A program made the translations under genes and the position numbers. DNA of 64,000 nucleotides from Aphodosoma sp045126975 (GTDB taxonomy: Bacteria; Bacteroidota; Bacteroidia; Bacteroidales; Paludibacteraceae): the NCBI GenBank assembly GCA_045126975.1, contig JBGVPL010000007.1:1-64000 (forward strand), in the 5' to 3' direction. The stretch's first letter is position 1. The number at the start of each line of letters is the position of its first letter. The notes beneath the pieces are model-generated. The model was not told the origin of the DNA, ran no database searches, and saw only the letters and a program-made list of their open reading frames with translations. Shown here one piece after another: positions 1 to 6,921 of this stretch.

Positions 1-2
1 CT

Positions 3-1109
3 ATTTTGTGGTTTGTATTTAAAATACAATCAGATGAAATTAAAACAGAAAAAGAGAAGGTTAAAAAAGAAGAAGAGCAAGCTAAAAAGAAAGCGGTGGC
101 TCAAAAGAAAGAAGAAGAATTAACAAAAGCATATAATGAGATTTCTGATATATGGCCTTATGGTAATAAAGTTATGCTTGCGATTACTCCATCGGAAGAA
201 ACAGGATTTTTATCTTATATACAAGTTAAATACTCTTTTTCAGGACAAAAGCCTTGGACAATTTCTGTGAAACCTGCCGACAAGGAGGAAGTTTTAAATT
301 TTAAAGCAGAAAGAAAGGGAAATAATATTGTTGGAGTAGATGATGATAAAATTGCTATAATGAAACAAGGACAATTGGTTATAAATGATCTTGTTTTTTA
401 TTTTGATTTGGAAAATGAATATGTGAATAAGGCAAAAAAACTTATGAAATGTTTATGTTTTGGAAAAAAAATAGAAGTAATTAGATTAGAACATTTACAA
501 TCTGATGATGAAATATTAGATTTATTACCGAAATATCATTTCGTATTTTCAGAAAAGGGTATTATATGTGATGAAATTAATTATCCAAAGAAACATTTAG
601 ATGAATTTTTTGAAAAGAATGAGGGCGGTGAGCGTATTTATCAAAATAAAATTTTTTATGCACAATATTTGAAAAAAGGGAAATTTTATGCTTTTGAAGA
701 TCAATCTGATTTTAATCAATACCTGATGGAATTATCATCTTTAGCTCATAAACCAGAATTTAGAGGATGTAAGATTGATTTTGATATTGCTAATTGGTAC
801 ACAGCTGTTAATACTGGGTTAAATGCGTTGTTCGCAAGTTTTAAACAATATGTATCTGCAAAAACATTAGATGTAGTTCCTGCGTTTTTTTATGACAATA
901 CATTTGTTTTTAAGCATAAGGAATATAAAACTAGTGAAAAAAAATCTTTAGCTATGAAAAATATAGCTATTTTAGAAATGCAAATAGAGAGAAAAGATAA
1001 AAATGAAGATTTAAATTATTTTATTACACTCTCTCCTGATGAACAACATATTCTTATTGTTATTGGAGAAGAAAAATTTATTAGTGTTAATAAAATTGGA
1101 GATATTTAG
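3..1109 (+). CDS. Membrane-anchored coiled-coil protein, 5' end outside window
   Basis: I do not recognise this protein. The frame is open back to the window edge, so the start lies upstream; the TTG at 6 is not a convincing start. The visible N-terminus is hydrophobic (ILWFVF), probably the end of a transmembrane segment or signal anchor. A Lys/Glu-rich stretch of about 40 residues follows, typical of a charged coiled coil (repeated KEK, KKEEE, KKK). The remaining ~310 residues are a mixed alpha/beta soluble region without a motif I can name. It ends with TAG, 51 bases before the radical SAM gene on the same strand. Co-transcription with that locus is possible, but no sequence feature proves a shared function. 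The coding frame is solid; the function is unknown. Confidence 0.7.
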   Translation: MLWFVFKIQSDEIKTEKEKVKKEEEQAKKKAVAQKKEEELTKAYNEISDIWPYGNKVMLAITPSEETGFLSYIQVKYSFSGQKPWTISVKPADKEEVLNFKAERKGNNIVGVDDDKIAIMKQGQLVINDLVFYFDLENEYVNKAKKLMKCLCFGKKIEVIRLEHLQSDDEILDLLPKYHFVFSEKGIICDEINYPKKHLDEFFEKNEGGERIYQNKIFYAQYLKKGKFYAFEDQSDFNQYLMELSSLAHKPEFRGCKIDFDIANWYTAVNTGLNALFASFKQYVSAKTLDVVPAFFYDNTFVFKHKEYKTSEKKSLAMKNIAILEMQIERKDKNEDLNYFITLSPDEQHILIVIGEEKFISVNKIGDI

Positions 1110-1160
1110 TTTATAATTTTAATATGTTGTTATTAAATACTCTAAATATTCTTAACGGAA

Positions 1161-2720
1161 ATGGAAAACATAATTTATTATCGTCCAGAGTGGACTTGTG
1201 GGCGTTATAATCCTGATGCTAAAGTTGCTATTTTTTATAATCTGATAGAAGGATTTAGTTATTTTTTTGAAGATTATTCTGCAATTGTAATTGGAGAAAT
1301 TTTGTCTAAGGGGCGTAATGGTATTGTCAATGTAAATGATGTTGCAACTATAACTGGTATAGCAGAAGAAAGTATAATCGACTTTTTTAATCAATTAGTA
1401 AATTTGAATTTATTAGTTACATCCTATCCTGATAAAGTTTCTATTTTTAATTATAGAAAAACTATTGGTGAATTAAGAAGAAAGCAGGCAATAACTACAG
1501 AGCGCAGTGTTGAAGAAAAATTACCAATAGAAGTATCGAATGCAGAACGAGAATACATGTCTCGTGTAGATGGAGTTTCAAGTGTAATGTTTGAATTAAC
1601 TTATGCTTGTAGCGAAAAGTGTATTCATTGTTATAATATTGGTGCAACACGAAATGACACAGAGAAAAGTGGACGAATTTTAGATGGGGAGTTAAATATT
1701 GAAGATTATAAAAGAGTTATTGATGAGTTGAATGAAATGGGTCTTGTTAAAGTTTGTTTGACTGGTGGTGATCCTTTTTCAAAATCAATTGTATGGGACA
1801 TAATTGATTATTTGTATGAAAAAGAAATTGTATTTGACGTGTTTACTAATGGTCAAATGATAGTTGACAAGGTGGATAGATTAGCAGGTTATTATCCAAG
1901 GCTTGTGGGTGTGTCTATTTACAGTGGGGATGAGAAAGAACATGATTACATAACCCGAATAAAAGGTTCATGGCAAAAATCAATGACTGTTGTTAAGCAA
2001 TTGTCTGAATTTGGAGTTCCTATGAATATGAAGTGTTGTGTAATGCGTCCAAATGTAAAAAATTATTATAAGGTTGCAGATTTAGCTCGTGAATATGGTG
2101 CTGTTCATCAATTTGAAATTAGCATTACTGATTCTGTTGAAGGCGATAAATGTGCAAGTAGGAATTTGAGACTTACTCCTGAATTGATGGAAATAGTTTT
2201 GCGTGATAGTAATATTCCTTTATATGTGGGGCAAGAAGCACCAAATTATGGTGGACAACCTCGTTTAATGACAGATAATGCTTGTGGTGCTGGTGAAAAT
2301 TCGTTTTGTATCACGCCTGATGGTAATTTGATTCCTTGTTGTGCATTTCATGCCAAATTTGGTAATGTTAAAACTCAATCCGTAAAAAATATAATTGAAC
2401 AGAATAGGGATTTACATTGGTGGCAGAATCTTACTTTGAATGACTATGAAGAGTGTGGAAGATATGATTATTGTGATTATTGTAACTTGTGCCCTGGAAA
2501 TAATTTTTCGGAATTTGGCACTCCTCTTAAAGCATCTGAGAATAATTGCTATATAGCAAAGATTCGATATAATTTGGCAATGAGGATGATGAAAGAAGGT
2601 TATGATCCTCTTAATGGATATTCTCTTTTTGAATGCTTGTCTCAATTGCCTGATTTTGAGAAAAAAGAGTTGAAACGTGAATATTCAGAAAAGTATTGTG
2701 ATATTGAGATTAAACGGTAG
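1161..2720 (+). CDS. Radical SAM/SPASM peptide maturase with N-terminal RRE-like region
   Basis: This is probably a RiPP-modifying enzyme that uses a [4Fe-4S] cluster and S-adenosylmethionine to start radical chemistry on a peptide. Residues ~20-95 resemble a PqqD-like peptide-recognition (RRE) winged helix: a short beta region, then ISKG-type and 'FFNQLVNLNLL' helices. The radical SAM CxxxCxxC motif is C150-SEK-C154-IH-C157, followed by a GGD motif ('LTGGDPF'). The C-terminal SPASM region has Cys375, 383, 393, 394, 432, 438, 441, 444 and 463, enough for two auxiliary Fe-S clusters, in the order CGAGxxxxC...CC...CxxxxxCxxCxxC. Its 519 residues suit SPASM maturases with a fused recognition domain. 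A 34-codon peptide gene begins 58 bases downstream. The enzyme family is clear; the exact bond formed (thioether, C-C or other) cannot be read from sequence. Anaerobic sulfatase maturase is less likely because of the RRE-like region and the absence of a nearby sulfatase. Confidence 0.87.
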   Translation: MENIIYYRPEWTCGRYNPDAKVAIFYNLIEGFSYFFEDYSAIVIGEILSKGRNGIVNVNDVATITGIAEESIIDFFNQLVNLNLLVTSYPDKVSIFNYRKTIGELRRKQAITTERSVEEKLPIEVSNAEREYMSRVDGVSSVMFELTYACSEKCIHCYNIGATRNDTEKSGRILDGELNIEDYKRVIDELNEMGLVKVCLTGGDPFSKSIVWDIIDYLYEKEIVFDVFTNGQMIVDKVDRLAGYYPRLVGVSIYSGDEKEHDYITRIKGSWQKSMTVVKQLSEFGVPMNMKCCVMRPNVKNYYKVADLAREYGAVHQFEISITDSVEGDKCASRNLRLTPELMEIVLRDSNIPLYVGQEAPNYGGQPRLMTDNACGAGENSFCITPDGNLIPCCAFHAKFGNVKTQSVKNIIEQNRDLHWWQNLTLNDYEECGRYDYCDYCNLCPGNNFSEFGTPLKASENNCYIAKIRYNLAMRMMKEGYDPLNGYSLFECLSQLPDFEKKELKREYSEKYCDIEIKR

Positions 2721-2778
2721 GTGGGTAAATGTAATTCCCCAAGAAATATTACTATAACAACTATTAAATTTTACAATT

Positions 2779-2883
2779 ATGAAAGTAGAATTGAAAGTTA
2801 GCATGGCATCTAATGTTACGAGAATGTCTGGTTGCACTAAAGGTACGGAGGCATTCTGTGGCGTGATGTACCGTATGGGTTAA
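2779..2883 (+). CDS. Candidate RiPP precursor peptide (34 aa)
   Basis: An ATG-to-TAA frame of 34 codons lies between the radical SAM gene and a hairpin. It starts MKVELKVSMASN and continues with an N-V-T-R-M-S-G-C motif. Cys19 and Cys27 sit in the second half, separated by TKGTEAF, and the peptide ends GVMYRMG. The N-terminal part is short and charged, as in a leader, and the C-terminal part is rich in Gly, Cys, Thr, Met and Tyr, as in a modified core. There is no double-glycine leader cleavage site. Its position directly behind a maturase with a peptide-recognition-like region is the main argument that it is the substrate. It could instead be a chance frame; conservation next to related maturases would decide. 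Confidence 0.55.
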   Translation: MKVELKVSMASNVTRMSGCTKGTEAFCGVMYRMG

Positions 2884-2896
2884 TTATTAAATTTTG

Positions 2897-2930
2897 GGTT
2901 AGGGTAATTTAAAATGCCCTAATCTATTTT
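2897..2930 (+). terminator. Hairpin after the small peptide gene (terminator or attenuator)
   Basis: Bases 2897-2906 pair with 2915-2924 in a 10-bp stem with two G-U pairs (core TTAGGG/CCCTAA). A T-rich tract follows (TATTTTATTC). It lies 14 bases after the stop of the 34-codon gene and before the 61-codon gene. A partial terminator here would make more precursor transcript than downstream transcript, a common arrangement in peptide operons; that role is inferred. Confidence 0.5.
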
Positions 2931-2953
2931 ATTCACCTTTTGAATTTTTTAAT

Positions 2954-3139
2954 ATGTCAAGACTTGAAGAAATTAGAAGTTTGTTTGATAAATTGTGTAA
3001 TACAAATTTAACTATTGAAGATGAAATACCTGAAATTTCATCAGAAGATAAAGTTAAAATAGTTGCAGTTATTAATGATGCAAAAGCAGAAGCTCAACGT
3101 TTGCGTATTTTGGATATAATGAACAAGGTATGCAAATAA
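2954..3139 (+). CDS. Small acidic helical protein (61 aa), unknown
   Basis: I do not recognise this protein. It starts MSRLEEIRSLFDKLC and is predicted to be mostly helical, with an acidic middle (IEDEIPEISSEDK) and a C-terminal helix (AEAQRLRILDIMNKVC). It has Cys15 and Cys60. Its last 10 bases overlap the start of the next gene, which suggests translational coupling, so the two products probably work together. It could be a second substrate, an accessory peptide-binding subunit or an adaptor for the kinase-like protein; none of these is shown by a motif. Length and coupling support it being a real gene. Confidence 0.6.
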   Translation: MSRLEEIRSLFDKLCNTNLTIEDEIPEISSEDKVKIVAVINDAKAEAQRLRILDIMNKVCK

Positions 3140-3975
3140 TACGCTGTTTAAGTATTGATTATAGAATTATTCATAGTTCTATTAATATGCAAAATATTTT
3201 TTCTTATCTCCGCTGTGATAATGGAGATAAGAAAATGTTTTGTGTAAGTCCTCTTCATGGTAGAAGTTATGTGGTTGGAAAGACAAATAGCGGTAGATAT
3301 GTTGTGAGTAAGGGTAATGGATTGTGTTATTCGAATCACGTTTTTTTACATACAGGTGAGTTTTATGATGGTACTTGGGGTTTGTTGCTACGACAAGATG
3401 CGGAACGAGATTTTATTATGGGGCAAGAAATAGAATCAATAGGTATAAAAACTAATTGTATGGAAGGTGTTTTGGAGTTAGATTTGAATATTAGCTTACC
3501 TAATGGTCATAATTTGAAACCAATATTATTGCAATATAATGTAGAGTCCCCTTATAGGATATGTGATGCACCTTTTATGACGAAGGGACAAATATATGCG
3601 GAAGTACAAAAATGGAAGTGTATGAATGAATATGGGTATAATAAATATCACATGATTGCAGCTAATATTTTAATTCGTAATCTTAGAATATTGCATGATA
3701 ATAATATTTTGCATAATGCGCTTAGTGAGCAGAATTATACATGGGCATTAGAATTATTAGATTTTGAACTTGCTTGTTCCCCATCACATCCATATACAAG
3801 TGAAGACGATATGCGACATGTAAAGGATCTTTTTTCTCGTGAGTTATTACAAACTTATATTATCATTAATTATATAGCTGGTATTTTAGGAGAAGATATA
3901 ATTTTTTCTGAAGTTGATGCTTTGTTTGCTAAATATGGATTTGATTTAAGAAGCTTTATGATTGAATTAAATTAA
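3130..3975 (+). CDS. Kinase-fold-like protein of the RiPP-like locus
   Basis: The C-terminal half looks like the catalytic lobe of a protein kinase or aminoglycoside-phosphotransferase-like fold: a helix ending 'ILHDNNILHNALSEQN' (residues ~187-202), then 'LELLDFELA' (208-215). This matches the order of a kinase catalytic loop (HxDxxxxN) and the DFG metal site. The catalytic Asp of the loop is Ala197, and DFG reads D211-F-E. The loop Asn202 and Asp211 are kept. The protein may therefore be a pseudokinase or have other chemistry. The N-terminal half (residues 1-130) has several Cys and is not recognised. The start at 3130 overlaps the previous gene; an alternative ATG is at 3187. The locus context suggests a role in peptide modification, immunity or regulation, which is inference only. 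Confidence 0.6.
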   Translation: MQIIRCLSIDYRIIHSSINMQNIFSYLRCDNGDKKMFCVSPLHGRSYVVGKTNSGRYVVSKGNGLCYSNHVFLHTGEFYDGTWGLLLRQDAERDFIMGQEIESIGIKTNCMEGVLELDLNISLPNGHNLKPILLQYNVESPYRICDAPFMTKGQIYAEVQKWKCMNEYGYNKYHMIAANILIRNLRILHDNNILHNALSEQNYTWALELLDFELACSPSHPYTSEDDMRHVKDLFSRELLQTYIIINYIAGILGEDIIFSEVDALFAKYGFDLRSFMIELN

Positions 3976-4070
3976 TTTTTTAGGTTATAATGAACCAAAA
4001 ATATAACCGCCACAATGTATGTGATAAGATTATTTTGAACTATAATTAAATTGAACTATTTATTATAAAT

Positions 4071-4110
4071 AAAAATGAGGTTTTCGATGTGAGAACCTCA
4101 TTTTTGTTTT
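4071..4110 (-). terminator. Terminator of the replication-protein gene (bidirectional shape)
   Basis: Bases 4071-4082 (AAAAATGAGGTT) pair perfectly with 4094-4105, with an 11-base loop. A T-rich run follows on the plus strand, and the matching A-run gives a T-run on the minus strand. It lies just past the stop of the minus-strand gene at 4110 and may also stop transcripts arriving from the kinase-like gene. Confidence 0.8.
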
Positions 4111-5060
4111 TATAGGAGATTACGAACTTGTTTTATTATTTCGTTTTCTTTTTTATTAGTGAGAGATTTTACTAATTTGAATTTGTTCATTCTTTTTGTT
4201 AGTCCGCCTCTGCTATTATATTTATATCGAATAGATTGTTCGATTTGTTTTAAATCACCATTGTATTTATCTAAAATTTGTGCCATTGCCCATTCTTCAT
4301 AACCATTACAATTAGACGTGTCTAATTCTAAAGCAGAACAGTTAAAAACTTTGTTGAATTGTTGTCGTATTGTACAATCTATAGCATTGAAAAATTCTTT
4401 TATGCCAGTACCAACTCCAAGTTGTTCGGTTATTTGAGATTCACCTTTTAGTGTGATTTCAAAGCGAACTTTTCCATAAAAATAATCCATAACATCTTTC
4501 CTATTTTCTAAAGTGTCAACGAATTTTCTACTATGCCTTAGAAGTTCTTGGTATTTATCGTATATTTTTATTTCTTCTTTATTATATTTTGTGTCCTTCG
4601 TAAAAGTTATTCCCTTTCCGCTATAATGTTGCCATTTAAATCTCCGATAATTGCCAACATTATTATTTAAAGCATCTAAAATCTCTTCTGTTAGTTTTAA
4701 ATCCACATCCTTGGTAATATCTGCTTTGATAATCCATCCATGATTTAAGATTCCATCAACATCAATAGTACATATATCAAGTTTATTTATATTTTCTAAA
4801 CATTGTCTAATATTATCTTTGTTAATCAATTCAGGATAACGTTCTTTTAGAATTTTTGAAGAGAATTCAATTTCGAGAGATTGATGGTAATTATTGGTTG
4901 CAATGTAAAGATTATATGGTATGTGTTGATAGTGTTTTGAATTAAAATATCTACCTTGTTCATTTCCTTTAGAATTATATTGAATATTAAATGGAATTTT
5001 CATTTCTTTTAGATATTTATAGTTACATCGAATTTTAATTGTATCACATTTTATAAACAT
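4110..5060 (-). CDS. Phage/plasmid replication initiation-like protein (gene II/X-like)
   Basis: This 316-residue protein resembles the replication initiators of filamentous phages and small rolling-circle elements (Phage_X/gene II-like). The clearest segment is 'EEIKIYDKYQEL' (residues ~162-173), followed after ~28 residues by 'YGKVRFEITLK' (195-205); this 'IYDKY ... RFE' pairing is typical of those families. The first 110 residues would form the endonuclease region, but I cannot identify a certain catalytic Tyr pair. It is very AT-rich. It lies in a small minus-strand island with a NUMOD3-like protein, between unrelated genes, so it is likely part of an integrated or decayed mobile element. 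No coat, integrase or secretion gene is nearby. The family assignment rests on motif resemblance. Confidence 0.62.
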   Translation of the reverse strand: MFIKCDTIKIRCNYKYLKEMKIPFNIQYNSKGNEQGRYFNSKHYQHIPYNLYIATNNYHQSLEIEFSSKILKERYPELINKDNIRQCLENINKLDICTIDVDGILNHGWIIKADITKDVDLKLTEEILDALNNNVGNYRRFKWQHYSGKGITFTKDTKYNKEEIKIYDKYQELLRHSRKFVDTLENRKDVMDYFYGKVRFEITLKGESQITEQLGVGTGIKEFFNAIDCTIRQQFNKVFNCSALELDTSNCNGYEEWAMAQILDKYNGDLKQIEQSIRYKYNSRGGLTKRMNKFKLVKSLTNKKENEIIKQVRNLL

Positions 5061-5103
5061 TAAATTAAATAATTTATACTTTTCTTATTTTTGTGGGGTG
5101 TGT

Positions 5104-5182
5104 GGAAATATCACTTTCATGTTCATTACAGTGAGCATTTCCCTACTTTGTTAATAGCGGTAGGTTATTTTTTACCGCTATT
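5104..5182. repeat. Two stem-loops between the two mobile-element genes
   Basis: Stem-loop 1: GGAAAT (5104-5109) pairs with ATTTCC (5137-5142), reinforced by CACT (5112-5115) with AGTG (5130-5133). Stem-loop 2: AATAGCGGTA (5153-5162) pairs perfectly with TACCGCTATT (5173-5182), followed by a T-run on the plus strand; it overlaps the end of the NUMOD3-like gene. Such structures next to a replication initiator could be an origin or packaging signal. Stem-loop 2 could equally be a terminator. Confidence 0.6.
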
Positions 5183-5368
5183 TTTGTTTAGATAGTCATC
5201 CATAGATAGACTGTCAGGTTTGTTCTCAACGGTGCGCCAATATTGGAGCATGCTTTGTTTGATTCGTTGTTTATGAATTTCTGACTTTGGTTTATTCCTA
5301 CTTGAGGTGCTTATTTTACTTTTGGTTTCATCGCTAAGCTGGCGATATTGTCTTTTGTAATTTTTCAT
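5165..5368 (-). CDS. Small NUMOD3-like DNA-binding protein (67 aa)
   Basis: This short basic protein contains 'LSDETKSKISTSSRNKPKS' followed by 'EIHKQRIKQSMLQYW'. The pattern resembles the NUMOD3 helix-turn motif of homing endonucleases (consensus like S-x-E-T-K-x-K-I-S ... K-x-x-S-x-E-H-K-x-K-I). No nuclease domain is attached, so it may be a free DNA-binding protein of the small element or the remnant of a larger enzyme. It lies upstream of the replication-initiator-like gene on the same strand, with the stem-loops between them. The start at 5368 gives a Lys/Arg-rich N-terminus. Confidence 0.55.
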   Translation of the reverse strand: MKNYKRQYRQLSDETKSKISTSSRNKPKSEIHKQRIKQSMLQYWRTVENKPDSLSMDDYLNKNSGKK

Positions 5369-5745
5369 ATTTATATGTTTTTTTATATAAATATTACCAA
5401 AGTAGGAAAAGTAAGTAAAGTAAAAAAATATTTTTTGTTGGAGGTGAAGAAAATTAATGTTTCAGACAGTTGTAACCTACTGCACCTACCATTGTATTTA
5501 AAAACAATGAGGTAGTTTACAGCGTTGATAATTAGTAAAATATAAGGAGGGAGAGAGGTTGCTTTGAGATTGAAGCAATCTTTTCTAAGGTGTAAAAAAC
5601 TAAATTATGTTAGAAGGGTCAGGTACTAAGAAACTTAATTCCCATAATTGATACAAATCTCTAATAAATTCGTTCGAAAATATAACATCTAAGGGTACAA
5701 AAAATCCTGATGAAATAAATCATCAGGATTTTTTGTGTTTATGGG
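5369..5745. other. Non-coding stretch right of the mobile island
   Basis: I see no credible gene here. It holds an imperfect stem-loop (ATTGT 5491-5495 with ACAAT 5504-5508, and CTACC 5486-5490 with GGTAG 5511-5515). A second small inverted repeat lies around 5557-5579 (TTGCTT...AAGCAA). The last part is the Mrp terminator, annotated separately. The first part could contain an origin or the element boundary, but I found no convincing direct repeat marking an integration site. Confidence 0.5.
5699..5734 (-). terminator. Terminator of the Mrp/ApbC gene
   Basis: A perfect 15-bp stem (5699-5713 with 5720-5734, core ATCCTGATGA) has a 6-base loop. The arms end in six A/T pairs, giving a T-run on either strand. 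It lies 12 bases beyond the stop codon of the minus-strand Mrp gene. Confidence 0.9.
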
Positions 5746-6807
5746 TTATTTTGTAATCTCGCTTACGGTTTTGGCGAGGTTGATGAAGGCTTGTCCAGTT
5801 AGACTATGTGGGTCGAATGAGATTGGAGCTCCGGCGTCGCCACTTTCGCAAATGCTTTGTACGAGTGGGATTTGTGCTAAGAGTCTGATGCCACGTTCTT
5901 CGGCTAATTGACGGCAACCACCATTGCCGAATATGTAGTATTTTTCATCTGGATGTTCGGCAGGTGTGAACCACGCCATATTTTCGACTAAACCGAGAAT
6001 AGGTACATCGATTTTATCAGTTTGGAACATTTGGATACCTTTACGAGCATCGGCAAGAGCAACTTGTTGTGGTGTGCTGACCACGATGGCACCAGTGAAT
6101 TTGAGTTCTTGCACGAGGGTAAGGTGTATGTCGCTTGTACCTGGTGGGAGGTCAACTACGAAATAGTCTAACTCGCCCCAATCGGCATCGTTGATGAGTT
6201 GTTTAACAGCATTTGATGCCATACCACCACGCCAAATAAGAGCATTGTCAGGATCAACGAAGAATCCGATAGAGAGGATTTTGATGCCGTATTGTTCGAT
6301 TGGTTGAATGATGTGGCGTCCGTCTTCGGCTAATCGTGCAGTAGGCTGAGCGTCTTCGATACCGAACATTTTAGGCACAGATGGACCAAAGATATCGGCG
6401 TCTAATAGACCAACTTTGTAACCGAGATTGCAAAGCGACATAGCAAGGTTGGCTGCTACGGTAGATTTGCCTACACCGCCTTTGCCTGATGATACGGCGA
6501 TGATATTTTTTACTTGCTCCATAGAGTTCACCTCTTTTTTAGGGGCAACGTATGGAGTTTTGATGGCGATGTTGCCTACGATTTCGACCTCTGGACCAAT
6601 GTAGGTGAGGATAGCTTGTTCGGCAGCCTTTACAAGAGATTTAGCAAATGGGTCGTTGACTTTTTGAAATATAATAGAGAACGACACTTTGTTGCCTTCG
6701 ATGCGGATGTCGTCTTCGACCATACCTGATTCGACAATGTTTTTGCCTGTACCAGGGTAACGCACATGAGTAAGTGCTTCGAGAATTAAGTTTGGATATA
6801 GAGTCAT
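5746..6807 (-). CDS. apbC: Mrp/ApbC Fe-S cluster carrier ATPase
   Basis: This is a P-loop NTPase of the Mrp/NBP35 family, which holds and transfers [4Fe-4S] clusters to apoproteins in the cytoplasm. From the start chosen here (353 residues), residues 1-~85 form the MIP18/DUF59-like domain ('LILEALTHVRYPGTGKNIV'). The deviant Walker A is 'GKGGVGKST' at ~108-116, followed by 'LLDADIFGPS' and 'DYFVVDLPPGTSD', all family hallmarks. A longer frame starts at 6843, but its first 12 codons come from the acaatgcac repeat; the ATG at 6807 starts the real domain (MTLYPNLI). The expected C-terminal CxxC pair is not seen: the end has only single Cys residues, in 'NGGCRQL' and 'QSICES'. It has its own terminator. 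Confidence 0.93.
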   Translation of the reverse strand: MTLYPNLILEALTHVRYPGTGKNIVESGMVEDDIRIEGNKVSFSIIFQKVNDPFAKSLVKAAEQAILTYIGPEVEIVGNIAIKTPYVAPKKEVNSMEQVKNIIAVSSGKGGVGKSTVAANLAMSLCNLGYKVGLLDADIFGPSVPKMFGIEDAQPTARLAEDGRHIIQPIEQYGIKILSIGFFVDPDNALIWRGGMASNAVKQLINDADWGELDYFVVDLPPGTSDIHLTLVQELKFTGAIVVSTPQQVALADARKGIQMFQTDKIDVPILGLVENMAWFTPAEHPDEKYYIFGNGGCRQLAEERGIRLLAQIPLVQSICESGDAGAPISFDPHSLTGQAFINLAKTVSEITK

Positions 6808-6921
6808 ATTTATTAAATTCACAATGCACAATGCATAATTCACAATTTTATTACCTAATACAAATTTTTAGTTTCTTGAGGTAGAATAATTGTGCATTTT
6901 GCATTGAGCATTTTGCATTGA
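6808..6921. repeat. Intergenic acaatgcac / tgcattttgcat oligomers
   Basis: The gap between sppA and mrp is largely two patches of a 9-10-base oligomer: acaatgcacaatgcata-type at 6821-6845 and tgtgcattttgcattgagca-type at 6889-6920, in opposite orientation. The same unit occurs inside murF near 20104-20134. Confidence 0.75.

Noticed and set aside
1152..1394. Minus-strand 80-codon frame at the start of the radical SAM gene as an antitoxin or antisense gene
   Set aside because: It is wholly inside the maturase gene, with no promoter or recognisable motif.
3983..4008. GGTTATA...TATAACC as an integration (dif-like) site for the small element
   Set aside because: The arms are 7 bases with 12 between, no matching copy lies at the other side, and it lacks the 11-6-11 shape.
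5153..5182. Stem-loop considered as a riboswitch
   Set aside because: It is one simple hairpin with no conserved loop and lies at the end of a gene, so an origin structure or terminator is more likely.
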